Source: Dechloromonas sp. TW-R-39-2 (lineage in GTDB: Bacteria; Pseudomonadota; Gammaproteobacteria; Burkholderiales; Rhodocyclaceae). From it: 64,000 nt of DNA. The notes under the pieces are model-generated. The model was not told where the DNA came from and ran no database searches. It was given only the letters and a program-made list of their open reading frames with translations. The translations under genes and the position numbers were made by a program. The stretch's first letter is position 1. Each line of letters opens with the position of its first letter. Below are positions 18,683-27,916 of this stretch, one piece after another. The DNA lies in assembly GCF_016864195.1 (NCBI RefSeq), contig NZ_CP045202.1, positions 930,001-994,000 of the forward strand, written 5' to 3'.

Positions 18683-18775
18683 GTTCTTACTCCAAAAGTG
18701 ACTTCTTGATAACTTGCCACTCGATTGTACGAGCAATACATGAGTGATTCCAGTCTCTGACGGCTTGCGGACAGC

Positions 18776-18803
18776 AAAAAGCCACCCCGAAGGATGGCTT
18801 TTT
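18776..18803. terminator. bidirectional hairpin at the left edge of the integrated element
   Basis: AAAAAGCCA and TGGCTTTTT pair across a short CCCCGAAGGA centre, giving A/T runs on both sides. It ends 4 nt before the att repeat and presumably ended the tRNA-Ile2/rpoD transcript before the element inserted. Confidence 0.6.
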
Positions 18804-18807
18804 GAAC

Positions 18808-18854
18808 TTGGTGGGCCCGCACGGACTTGAACCGTGGACCAAAGGATTATGAGT
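18808..18854 (-). repeat. 47-bp att direct repeat (distal copy of the tRNA-Ile2 3' half)
   Basis: This is identical over 47 bp to 23174-23220. On the minus strand it runs from the anticodon loop (ACTCATAA) through the CCA end of tRNA-Ile2. It is the displaced 3' half of the target tRNA gene, not a functional tRNA. The identity stops sharply at 18855. Confidence 0.93.
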
Positions 18855-18872
18855 TTGTGAAAATAACCAATT

Positions 18873-18886
18873 TAATCAATTGATTA
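18873..18886. repeat. 14-bp palindrome near the left att site
   Basis: TAATCAATTGATTA is a perfect palindrome 19 bp inside the left end. Its position suits an integrase or excisionase arm site; this is inference from location only. Confidence 0.4.
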
Positions 18887-18908
18887 GCTCGTCAATGCTC
18901 GCCAGGAA

Positions 18909-18929
18909 CCGCCGAAAGGCGGGTTTTTT
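18909..18929 (+). terminator. intrinsic terminator at the element's left end
   Basis: CCGCC-GAAA-GGCGG is followed by G and six T on the plus strand. No plus-strand gene lies just upstream within the element, so it may shield the cargo promoter from outside transcription, or end a circular-form transcript. Confidence 0.65.
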
Positions 18930-18972
18930 GTCACATTCTCCAATCAGCCAGGTGCTTTTAGTTTGTATGCCA

Positions 18973-18978
18973 TATAAT
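18973..18978 (+). promoter_or_regulatory. -10 box of the cargo genes
   Basis: TATAAT lies 27 nt before the RDD gene start, with AGAGGAG (18992-18998) between. No convincing -35 element was found. Confidence 0.45.
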
Positions 18979-19004
18979 TTTGCGCAATAGCAGAGGAGTA
19001 GTTA

Positions 19005-19520
19005 ATGGCACCCCCTATATTGCCTGCATCAAGTTGCCTTGCACCCATAAAATCAAGAGTGCTTGCCTATTTGATTGATTTATTGATCGGAATCGCTGCC
19101 TTATTTCTAGGTAGTCAAATTATTAAAACCTTAGATACTACAAATCTTCTATCCATTTTTGGTATCTTTGTAGCTATTGCGATAGTGCTAGGGGTGCCTG
19201 TTTATCAAGCTGTGTTGCTCTCATTGACAGGGCAGAGTATCGGGAAAAAAATGCTGAAGTTGCGAGTCGTAACTTTTCCCGAGGCAAGCAATTCAGGGTT
19301 CGCAAGGGCCGTTTTTAAGCGATGGTGGTTACCAAGCCTGCTCTATCTTATTCCTTATCTTGGCTGGGTATTTTGGATGGCTGATTGCCTTTTTATTTTT
19401 AATAAAAACCGTCGCTGCTTACATGACTTGGTTGCTGGCACAATGGTTGTTCAGCTTAATCCCCTCTCTGATACAAGCGTAAAATCTTCTGATACGCGCA
19501 ACATTGAACCCGCTGAATAG
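19005..19520 (+). CDS. RDD-family membrane protein (element cargo)
   Basis: A 171-aa protein with three membrane segments (about 19-37, 47-74, 107-126). RDD-family marks are I-K-S-R-V-L-A-Y-L-I-D-L-L near 15-27, G-Q-S-I-G-K-K-M-L-K-L-R-V-V near 75-88 and R-C-L-H-D-L-V-A-G-T near 135-144. Some relatives act in ion homeostasis, but most have no known role. It has a strong SD (AGAGGAG, 6 nt) and leads a likely two-gene operon with the next gene, 8 nt away. It is more AT-rich than the chromosomal genes, which fits import. Confidence 0.85.
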   Translation: MAPPILPASSCLAPIKSRVLAYLIDLLIGIAALFLGSQIIKTLDTTNLLSIFGIFVAIAIVLGVPVYQAVLLSLTGQSIGKKMLKLRVVTFPEASNSGFARAVFKRWWLPSLLYLIPYLGWVFWMADCLFIFNKNRRCLHDLVAGTMVVQLNPLSDTSVKSSDTRNIEPAE

Positions 19521-19528
19521 TATTTTTG

Positions 19529-20401
19529 ATGCCCGCTCAGGTTCAAAGTAGATCGAAATGTTTTTCGCTCGTTGCTTCGAAAAAAATGAATTTTGGTAAA
19601 TTTTCATCTCATGATTTGCATCTATTTCTTGATTTGGCCGATGCATTTGATGTCGAGTTTTTTGAAGCTAGGGATGTCCTTTTCCAAGCGAAAGAGCGTC
19701 TCTTTGCCCCCGATTGTTTGAAGCCGGCTTGGAGTCATCTTTACGAGTTGCCCATCCTCCAGCATGCTACCCAAGGTGTCGAGCTATTGGGAGGTGTTGA
19801 ATTTATTCGGCAGATTTCAAAATCGCAGAACCAAATTCAATTTATGCAAGATGCCATGAATGCATTTGATGTAAAGATGAATGCTTGGGAGCCAAATCTC
19901 GCCGAAAAGGAGGAAATTCGGAAGTCACTGGCAGCGATATTTGCGTTCAGCTATTCCCTCATGCTCTCTTTTCGTTCATTGAAGATTTTTGGTCTTTATC
20001 TGAATGATCTAGTAGCGATTGTTCGGGATGGCGGTAGTCGATCGGAAAAAGCTCTGCTGGCCGCAGTAAAAATTGACCAAACGATCTTGGCTTGCTCAAC
20101 AATAAATGCCTATGTCAGCCAGAGAGTGCTTTTGAATGATGATCAATTCCTGAAAAGGTTAAGACGAGCTTTGGTAGGGAAACTAACCCTCCGGGAGCAA
20201 AAAAATTATCAGCAGATGCGTTTGACTCTCCAAGTCTTAAAGGAAGTCGGTGCCGACAAATTAAGTGCAAAGGATTTGTACCGTCTTTTCGTTGATGAGT
20301 TGGCGCTTGTAGCAAAGGATCGAAATGATGATGTTGGTGATGTGGAGGAGAACCTCCGTCAGTTTGCCTATCAGTTCATGAAGCAAAAGGCTGTTAGCTG
20401 A
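19529..20401 (+). CDS. unknown helical protein (element cargo)
   Basis: A protein of up to 290 aa; an ATG at 19586 (beginning M-N-F-G-K-F-S-S) would give 271 aa. Neither start has a clear SD; the one at 19529 follows the RDD stop by 8 nt and may be coupled. It is rich in L, F and K, with many predicted helical stretches, one hydrophobic patch near 147-172 (A-A-I-F-A-F-S-Y-S-L-M-L-S-F) and an acidic stretch D-R-N-D-D-V-G-D-V-E-E-N close to the C-terminus. No known family or catalytic motif was recognised. Its pairing with RDD suggests a membrane-linked function. Confidence 0.7.
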   Translation: MPAQVQSRSKCFSLVASKKMNFGKFSSHDLHLFLDLADAFDVEFFEARDVLFQAKERLFAPDCLKPAWSHLYELPILQHATQGVELLGGVEFIRQISKSQNQIQFMQDAMNAFDVKMNAWEPNLAEKEEIRKSLAAIFAFSYSLMLSFRSLKIFGLYLNDLVAIVRDGGSRSEKALLAAVKIDQTILACSTINAYVSQRVLLNDDQFLKRLRRALVGKLTLREQKNYQQMRLTLQVLKEVGADKLSAKDLYRLFVDELALVAKDRNDDVGDVEENLRQFAYQFMKQKAVS

Positions 20402-20447
20402 AAAATACGATTTTTGCTCACGGCGCATAGTCCCGTCGATCTACAAA

Positions 20448-20502
20448 ATCCGTATCCGCTTCAGGGGCCATTTGGCACCTGGCAGTCCAAAAGGATACGG
20501 AT
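20448..20502. repeat. nested inverted repeats abutting the rep start
   Basis: The outer arms ATCCGTATCC (20448-20457) and GGATACGGAT (20493-20502) are a perfect 10-bp match and end right before the rep ATG; the right arm includes AGGA of the SD. Inside, AGGGGCC-ATTT-GGCACCT (20463-20480) forms a second hairpin with one mismatch. This is either a candidate double-strand origin for the Rep protein or an mRNA fold that hides the rep ribosome-binding site. Confidence 0.55.
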
Positions 20503-21872
20503 ATGTCACCGAAAAATTATCCTGGCAGTGATAGCCAGCCGCAGCACCAAGAACAACATTCGACCGCCACTTCACGCAGCCCCGCCCGCACCGCGCGCGA
20601 AGCGCGGGCGGACGGGGACCGTGAAGCGGCGGAACTTGCTTTTGAGGGTGCGCCCCCTAGTAACACAGCACCCTATAACTGCAATGATGGCTATTTCAAG
20701 GCTTTGCGCTGGGGGTAGATAGTCTTTATCTCTCCTATCCCGGCGAGCTCTCCCGAGAGTCGGATGTCCGCCTCAAGGAATTGAAGCAGCTCGCCCAGTC
20801 ACCTGAACCCGGTAGCGTATCCAAGGCCCAGCTGTCACTTGGAAATCACATTTTCGAAGTGAAGGAAAGAGGCGCTTCGCTCTTTCCTTACATCCTCGAA
20901 GATGCTGCTTTTCGCATTCAGCTCTCCCGGCCCGGCCATAAAGCCCCAATGGCCTACGTCAAGGTATCGGCGGTGTATCTCGCGCATGTCGGACCTGTTG
21001 AAGCCGAAAAGCATCTTTACGAGTTGCTGTCCCAATTGGGGGAGGTCAAGGAATCGGCCAACGTCAGTCGGATCGACTTGTTTGTCGATTTTCAGACCTC
21101 GGTAAACATGGAAAGTTGGGATCGCCATGCCTGGGTGACGCGGGCGTCTTCGATCAATGCCTATGCCGTGTCCGGGAACTTCTCTGGGTGGTCCGTAGGT
21201 TTGGGCGGAGTGATCTCAGCTCGCCTCTATAACAAGCTGTTGGAAATTATCGTCAGCGGCAAGGATTGGATTCTTCCTCTGTGGCAGAAAGCCGGATGGA
21301 ACGGCCAAGGCGTGATCTGGCGGCTTGAGTTCGAGTTGAAGCGAGAAGTTCTGACTCAGAAGAACCTTTCTAAACTCTATGAAGTGCTCAATCATCTGAA
21401 TGGCCTGTGGAGCTATTCCACTACCGAATGGCTGCGCCTTACGTTGCCCAGCGATGAGGACAAGACCCGTTCCCGCTGGCCGACTCATCCGCTGTGGGAT
21501 TGGCTGTCGTCGGTGGATTGGGAAGGCAAAGGGGGGCCGCTTAGCAAGCGCTTCAGTCCCGCCCGTAGCCCCAACGACCACAAACTTTTCCAGATTGCCT
21601 ACAGCGCCATTCTTTCCTACATGGCTAAGCATGGTTTTCCGGCGGGGGAGTTGTATGAAGGGGCAGAAGATTTCCTAGCAAATGCCTATGCCTATCACGA
21701 GCAGAAAGCCTATGAGCTGGGGCTGTCTTTCGATGCCTTCATTGCCGAAAAGCTCGCCCTGAAGCATCGCCAGTACAACACGGCCATCAACGACCCGGAA
21801 CAGGAAGCAAAACGCCAAGCTAAGGAGCTGGAAGAGCAGGCAAGGGCATACCGCAAGGCTTCGGGGAACTGA
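20503..21872 (+). CDS. rolling-circle-type replication initiator (Rep_trans/PF02486-like), frame interrupted
   Basis: Two reading frames together make one Rep protein of about 456 aa. The first runs from ATG 20503 (AAGGA upstream) through Y-N-C-N-D-G-Y-F-K-A-L-R-W-G to a TAG at 20716-20718. The second continues in the -1 frame from GTA at 20715: V-D-S-L-Y-L-S-Y-P-G-E-L and on to 21872. The join falls on GGGGG at 20711-20715. The C-terminal part has S-R-I-D-L-F-V-D-F, G-W-S-V-G-L-G-G and R-L-Y-N-K-L-L-E-I, with the presumed nicking tyrosine at 21228-21230. The break could be a one-base deletion, a sequencing error in the G run, or -1 ribosomal slippage. A GC-rich inverted repeat (CCGCCCGC/GCGGGCGG, 20582-20611) lies within the first part. 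Confidence 0.85.
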
Positions 21873-21873
21873 T

Positions 21874-22221
21874 ATGGACGACAACGGCCTGCCTTTGCCT
21901 GCAGCTCGGTGTCTGTCCAAGGAACAGGCGGCGGCGTATCTCGGCATCGGGATTACGCTGCTCACCGAATTGAATGTCCCGGCCATCAAGCTGGGGCGGC
22001 GTTGTGTTTATGACAAGCTTGACTTGGATGGCTGGCTTGACGAGTATAAACAGCGCGAGCATTGGCGGGCCGGAAAGGAGAAAACCTTATGGCCCGTGAA
22101 AACGGAGTCTATCGGCGACCAGATTCAAAGTTCTGGTGGATTTCAGCAACGCTCCCGGATGGAACTCGAATACGCCAAAGCGCTGGGACTGACAACCAAG
22201 AACAAGCCGAAGCCTACTTAG
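21874..22221 (+). CDS. AlpA-like helix-turn-helix DNA-binding protein (putative excisionase)
   Basis: A 115-aa protein. Residues 12-60 form a MerR/AlpA-type winged HTH: L-S-K-E-Q-A-A-A-Y-L-G-I-G, then V-P-A-I-K-L-G-R-R-x-V-Y-D-K-x-D-L-D-G-W-L-D. It starts 1 nt after the rep stop and its 3' end overlaps the integrase gene by 133 nt in another frame. The position directly before int suggests a recombination directionality factor or an int regulator. Confidence 0.82.
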   Translation: MDDNGLPLPAARCLSKEQAAAYLGIGITLLTELNVPAIKLGRRCVYDKLDLDGWLDEYKQREHWRAGKEKTLWPVKTESIGDQIQSSGGFQQRSRMELEYAKALGLTTKNKPKPT

Positions 22222-23147
22222 CCAAGCTTGTGCACGATGCCTACATGGCCTCGTATTTGGGGATCAAGCCTAAACGCTCCTGGAAAGAGGCGGTCGTTCG
22301 ATTTCTTCAGGTGAAAGCAACGCTTCGAGATATCAAGCAGTATCAAGGGAACTGTCGGCGCTTGGATGCCTACCTGGGCGACAAGCTGTTGAACGACATT
22401 AACGGCGATACGGTTTGGGCGGTGGTGCAAGGGGAGATGGCCCAAGGCAAGGCAATTGCTACGGTCAATCGCCACTTGGCCTTGATGCGAGCCATTCTCC
22501 GCATGGCGCGGGATGAATGGCAATGGATCGACTGCATCCCGAAGATTCGGCTATTACCCGGAGAGGTTGAGCGGGATCGCTGGCTGAACAGGGAAGAGGC
22601 AGACAGGCTGATTGCGGCTTGTGCGCCTCATTTGGCGGCATTGGTTCGCTATGCCCTGGCAACAGGGTGTCGTGCACGCGAGATTGCCGGACTGGAGTGG
22701 AATCGAGTGGATTTGGCCCGGCATACCGCTTGGCTAAACCAAACCAAGAATGGCACGCCGCGAGGTGTCCCGTTGAATAGTGATGCAATGGCCGTGCTGG
22801 AAGAGCAGATCGGCAAGCATCCGCAATATTGCTTTACGTACCGGGGGAAACCCATTCGTTGGGAATTGACCAATACCGGGTGGCACAAAGCGTTAGCAAG
22901 GGCGGGGCTGGTCGATCTTCGATTCCATGATCTGCGGCATACCTGGGCCTCTTGGCATCGGCAGGCGGGAACCTCCTGCGACGAGCTGAAAGACTTGGGA
23001 GGATGGAAATCGCGGCAAATGGTTGATCGCTACGCCAAGTACTCTACGGAGCACCTGTCGGCAGCGGCTTCTCGGATCGAGAATGGCCGGGGTGGCAACG
23101 TGATAGAGATGTCACGTTTCTGTCACGGAAAGACCAGAGCCGCCTAG
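22089..23147 (+). CDS. tyrosine-type site-specific integrase
   Basis: A 352-aa phage-type integrase. The SAM-like core-binding domain spans about 70-155 and the catalytic domain about 170-330, with R in T-G-C-R-A-R-E-I-A-G, H-x-L-R-H in H-D-L-R-H-T-W, G-G-W-K in the fourth position and the nucleophile tyrosine in V-D-R-Y-A-K-Y. The start at 22089 has GGAG upstream; an earlier in-frame codon at 22062 is less likely. It lies 27 nt from the att repeat in the intact tRNA-Ile2, as expected for an enzyme that cuts in the anticodon loop. Confidence 0.95.
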   Translation: MARENGVYRRPDSKFWWISATLPDGTRIRQSAGTDNQEQAEAYLAKLVHDAYMASYLGIKPKRSWKEAVVRFLQVKATLRDIKQYQGNCRRLDAYLGDKLLNDINGDTVWAVVQGEMAQGKAIATVNRHLALMRAILRMARDEWQWIDCIPKIRLLPGEVERDRWLNREEADRLIAACAPHLAALVRYALATGCRAREIAGLEWNRVDLARHTAWLNQTKNGTPRGVPLNSDAMAVLEEQIGKHPQYCFTYRGKPIRWELTNTGWHKALARAGLVDLRFHDLRHTWASWHRQAGTSCDELKDLGGWKSRQMVDRYAKYSTEHLSAAASRIENGRGGNVIEMSRFCHGKTRAA

Positions 23148-23156
23148 TGGCGGCTC
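23137..23156 (+). terminator. hairpin at the integrase stop codon
   Basis: GAGCCGCC-TAGT-GGCGGCTC is a perfect 8-bp stem whose loop holds the integrase TAG stop. The T-rich run that follows (TCTTTGGTTTTATT) is only loosely placed. Confidence 0.55.
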
Positions 23157-23173
23157 GTAAGTCTTTGGTTTTA

Positions 23174-23220
23174 TTGGTGGGCCCGCACGGACTTGAACCG
23201 TGGACCAAAGGATTATGAGT
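23174..23220 (-). repeat. 47-bp att direct repeat (proximal copy, within tRNA-Ile2)
   Basis: This is identical to 18808-18854. It forms the 3' half of the functional tRNA, so the element brought a replacement 3' end and kept the gene intact. Confidence 0.93.
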
Positions 23221-23251
23221 CCTCTGCTCTAACCAACTGAGCTACGGGCCC
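23175..23251 (-). tRNA. tRNA-Ile2 (CAU anticodon, lysidine type)
   Basis: A 77-nt cloverleaf with encoded CCA and anticodon loop CTCATAA. The acceptor stem GGGCCCG gives C4-G69 and C5-G68, the pairs read by TilS, so CAU is likely modified to lysidine-AU and decodes AUA. In E. coli ileX also lies downstream of rpoD, which supports the call over elongator tRNA-Met. It begins 8 nt after the rpoD stop, so it is probably processed from the rpoD transcript. Its 3' half serves as the att site. Confidence 0.85.
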
Positions 23252-23259
23252 GAAAAAGC

Positions 23260-25236
<1,977 letters not shown>

Positions 25237-25282
25237 GAACACGATCCCTTGAATTGCGGAAAACCTCAAATTCTACCATAAC

Positions 25283-27019
25283 TTAGCCACGATTTCCCCG
25301 TTTGGCGAGGAGCTGTATGTAGGCCAGCTTCTCTTCCGGGGTCAGGCCGGCGACGCCCAGTCTCTGGGCTTTTATTTGCAGTTCGTCAAAGACTTTTTTC
25401 TGCCCGCCGGCCTGAAGCTTTTCCAGCGTGTCGCGGAACTCTGCGGCGGACTCTGCTTCGTCCGATGGCAAGCCGAGAAGTTCCGCCGCGGCTGCTTCAA
25501 TCAGGCTTTCTTCCGGCAGGCCGCGCAGGCGTTCGCGCAATGAGGCGTAAGTACTTGCTTCCGGATTGGTGCTGACCAGTTCGTGCAGCCGGACAAGAGC
25601 GGGGCGTTCAGGTGTGTCGGGCAGCAGGTCGATCGGCACTTGTGCGGCGAGCTTGGGTTTATGCAAGACAAGGCGCAGCAGGTTGCGGGTCAGCGAGGGG
25701 GCGGTGCGCTTGGCACGCGCCGGGGCAGCAGGCGTATAGGATTTCAGCTCGCACAGGCGTTCGACTTCGCTCTGGGCAAAACCGCTGGCTTCGGCCAGGC
25801 GCTTGACCAGTTGCAGGCGGAGCAACGGCGTCGGCAGCTTGAGCAGCAGGGGCTTGGCTTCGTAGATCAGTTGCGCCTTGCCTTCCGAACTGGTCAGGTC
25901 GCAGCGCTGGGCCAGTTCGCGCAGCAGGAAGTCGGAGAGTGGCATGGCCTGGACGACCAGCTTGTCGAACTCGGCTTTGCCGTGGGCGCGGATGTAGCTG
26001 TCCGGGTCGTCTTCCTGCGGCAGGAAAATGAAACCGAGGCGTTTGTTGTCGGCCAGTGCCTCAAGCGAATTTTCCAGCGCACGCCAGGCGGCCTTGCGGC
26101 CGGCATTGTCGCCGTCGAAGCAGAAAACGATGCGGTCGACCTGCTTGAGCAGTTTGCTGACGTGTGTCGCCGTGGTTGCCGTGCCGAGCGTGGCGACGGC
26201 GTTGCCGACACCATTCTGGGCCAGCGCGATGACGTCCATGTAGCCTTCGGTGACGATGGCCGTGTCTGTTTCACGCAGCGCTTGGCGAGCTTGCGGCAGG
26301 CCGAACAATTCGCGCCCTTTTTCGAACAGCGGCGTTTCCGGTGAGTTGAGGTATTTCGGTTCGCCCTGGTCGATGACGCGTCCGCCAAAGGCGATGATGT
26401 CGCCCTTTTGATTGATGATCGGGATCATCAATCGATCGCGGAAGCGGTCGTAACGACGGCCGGCTTCATTCTCGATCACCAGGCCGGCGACTTTCAGTTC
26501 GTCGGCGTTGTAGTCCGGGAAGATTTCCTGCAGATTTTGCCAGCCATCAGGGGCGTAGCCCATGCCGTAGCGGGCAGCCACTTCCCCGGTCAACCCGCGT
26601 TTTTTGCAATATTCGATGGCCTTGGGCGAGCGCTTGAGCTGGTCTTTGTAGTACTGGGCGGCGCGCGCCATGATTTCGATCAGCGTTCGCGTCTGCCCCG
26701 GCTTTTCGTCGCTGAAGCCGCGGTTGTCGCTTTCCGGCACCTGCATGCCGGCGCGGCTGGCCAACTCCTTGATCGCGTCGACGAAACCCATGCCCTGGTA
26801 TTCCATGACAAAGCTGATCGCCGTGCCGTGGGCGCCGCAGCCGAAGCAGTGATAGAACTGCTTGGTCGGACTGACGGTGAACGAGGGGGACTTTTCGTTA
26901 TGGAACGGACAGCAGGCAGCGTAATTGGCGCCCGCTTTTTTGAGCGGCACATAGCCATCGACCAGGTCGACAATGTCGACCCGGGCGAGTAAATCCTGAA
27001 TGAATGAATCAGGGATCAA
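25283..27019 (-). CDS. dnaG: DNA primase
   Basis: A 578-aa primase that makes the RNA primers for replication. The CHC2 zinc finger is near 36-64 (C-C-P-F-H-N-E-K-S, then H-C-F-G-C-G), and the TOPRIM core has V-T-E-G-Y-M-D-V and F-C-F-D-G-D-N-A-G. The C-terminal third binds DnaB in the family. It starts at a TTG (reading as M-I-P-D-S-F-I-Q-D-L-L, the usual start of DnaG) with no clear SD, which may limit its output relative to rpsU and rpoD. Confidence 0.96.
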   Translation of the reverse strand: MIPDSFIQDLLARVDIVDLVDGYVPLKKAGANYAACCPFHNEKSPSFTVSPTKQFYHCFGCGAHGTAISFVMEYQGMGFVDAIKELASRAGMQVPESDNRGFSDEKPGQTRTLIEIMARAAQYYKDQLKRSPKAIEYCKKRGLTGEVAARYGMGYAPDGWQNLQEIFPDYNADELKVAGLVIENEAGRRYDRFRDRLMIPIINQKGDIIAFGGRVIDQGEPKYLNSPETPLFEKGRELFGLPQARQALRETDTAIVTEGYMDVIALAQNGVGNAVATLGTATTATHVSKLLKQVDRIVFCFDGDNAGRKAAWRALENSLEALADNKRLGFIFLPQEDDPDSYIRAHGKAEFDKLVVQAMPLSDFLLRELAQRCDLTSSEGKAQLIYEAKPLLLKLPTPLLRLQLVKRLAEASGFAQSEVERLCELKSYTPAAPARAKRTAPSLTRNLLRLVLHKPKLAAQVPIDLLPDTPERPALVRLHELVSTNPEASTYASLRERLRGLPEESLIEAAAAELLGLPSDEAESAAEFRDTLEKLQAGGQKKVFDELQIKAQRLGVAGLTPEEKLAYIQLLAKRGNRG

Positions 27020-27025
27020 GGTGCT

Positions 27026-27472
27026 TTAGCCAGCCAGCGCAGCCTTGACCAGTTTCGACACTTCAGCCATGTCGGCCTTGCCGGCCAGCATCGGCTTGAG
27101 TACGGCCATCAGCTTGCCCATGTCGGCTGGGCCCTTGGCGCCGGTTTCGGCGACGGCGGCGGCAACGGCGGCAGCCATTTCATCGGCGCCCATTTTTTCC
27201 GGCAAATACACGGCCAGCACGCCGATTTCGAATTTCTCGGCATCGGCCAGTTCCTGGCGGCCGGCGGCTTCGTATTGAGTGACGCTGTCCTTGCGCTGCT
27301 TGGTCAGCTTGTCGATGACGGCGATGACGGCCGTGTCGTCCAGTTCGACGCGCTCGTCGACTTCTTTTTGCTTGATGGCAGCAAGCAGCAGGCGAATGGC
27401 CGAGAGCTTGGCTGCTTCCTTGGCCTTCATGGCCGCTTTCATGTCTTCCGAGATACGTGCTTTGAGGCTCAT
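27026..27472 (-). CDS. GatB/YqeY-domain protein
   Basis: A 148-aa protein with the YqeY pattern: M-S-L-K-A-R-I-x-x-D-M-K-x-A-M-K near the start, L-S-A-I-R-L-L-L-A-A-I-K-Q-K-E-V-D near 23-39, Y-L-P-x-K-M and G-K-L-M. It shares the tail domain of the GatB amidotransferase; the free-standing function is unknown. It lies between rpsU and dnaG, only 6 nt before the dnaG start, and thus is part of that operon, as in many betaproteobacteria. Confidence 0.92.
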   Translation of the reverse strand: MSLKARISEDMKAAMKAKEAAKLSAIRLLLAAIKQKEVDERVELDDTAVIAVIDKLTKQRKDSVTQYEAAGRQELADAEKFEIGVLAVYLPEKMGADEMAAAVAAAVAETGAKGPADMGKLMAVLKPMLAGKADMAEVSKLVKAALAG

Positions 27473-27500
27473 GGTGTTTTCATCAGGAGAAATGCTGTGG

Positions 27501-27542
27501 AAAAAAGACAAAGCCGCCAGCTTTTGAGGGCGGGCGGCTTTT
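27501..27542 (-). terminator. attenuator/terminator between rpsU and the yqeY-like gene
   Basis: AAAGCCGCC (27510-27518) and GGCGGCTTT (27533-27541) pair. On the minus strand the hairpin is followed by TTTGTCTTTTTT. Partial termination here would make far more rpsU than dnaG, as is known for this operon in E. coli. Confidence 0.7.
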
Positions 27543-27565
27543 ATTCTGCGGCGAAATGTACTGGA

Positions 27566-27778
27566 TTAGTACAGTTTCGGCGGCAGGGTCAGGCTACGGA
27601 GGCGCTTGTGCTGGCGTTTGACGGCAGCGGCAGCCTTGCGCTTGCGTTCGGTCGTGGGCTTTTCGTAAAACTCACGGGCACGCAGCTCGGTCAGGAGACC
27701 AGTCTTCTCAACCGTGCGCTTGAAGCGGCGGATAGCAACTTCGAACGGCTCATTTTCCTTGACACGAATGTTCGGCAT
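27566..27778 (-). CDS. rpsU: 30S ribosomal protein bS21
   Basis: A 70-aa basic protein. [20 protein letters not shown] at the start and a lysine/arginine-rich tail with [11 protein letters not shown] match bS21. A strong SD (GGGGGTG) precedes the ATG at 27778. First gene of the macromolecular-synthesis operon, divergent from tsaD. Confidence 0.97.
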   Translation of the reverse strand: MPNIRVKENEPFEVAIRRFKRTVEKTGLLTELRAREFYEKPTTERKRKAAAAVKRQHKRLRSLTLPPKLY

Positions 27779-27869
27779 ATAAATCACCCCCTTCCGTAAG
27801 GCGCCTGCCAGGTCAAGTAAAAGGCAGTGCGCGCAAATTTTGTTTCCGCATGCTTGCGGGTAGCCGACC

Positions 27870-27899
27870 AGTATATTGCAAAAAACCTTTTAGTTCCAA
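27870..27899 (-). promoter_or_regulatory. rpsU operon promoter
   Basis: On the minus strand TTGGAA (27899-27894), an 18-nt spacer and TATACT (27875-27870) fit a sigma-70 promoter. Its start point would lie about 85 nt before the rpsU ATG. It sits in the shared gap with tsaD. Confidence 0.55.
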
Positions 27900-27916
27900 G
27901 TGTTAAAATCGATGCC

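Larger units (their letters stand above)
18855..23220. mobile_element. small integrative element in tRNA-Ile2 (Rep + AlpA-like + integrase + two cargo genes)
   Basis: About 4.4 kb between two 47-bp direct repeats. The integrase gene adjoins the intact tRNA copy on the right, and cargo (an RDD protein and an unknown protein) lies at the far left. The cargo part is visibly more AT-rich than the flanks. The Rep, HTH and integrase trio resembles small Rep-encoding integrative elements of proteobacteria. No capsid, conjugation or transposase genes were seen, so movement would need a circular replicating form or a helper. The Rep frame is interrupted (see the rep entry), so current mobility is uncertain. 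Confidence 0.88.

Noticed and set aside
18808..18854. A second tRNA gene
   Set aside because: Only the 3' half is present and what follows cannot form the D arm or acceptor 5' strand; it is an att repeat.
20582..20611. GC-rich inverted repeat in rep as a terminator
   Set aside because: It lies inside the first rep frame with no T run; at most an origin or mRNA fold feature.
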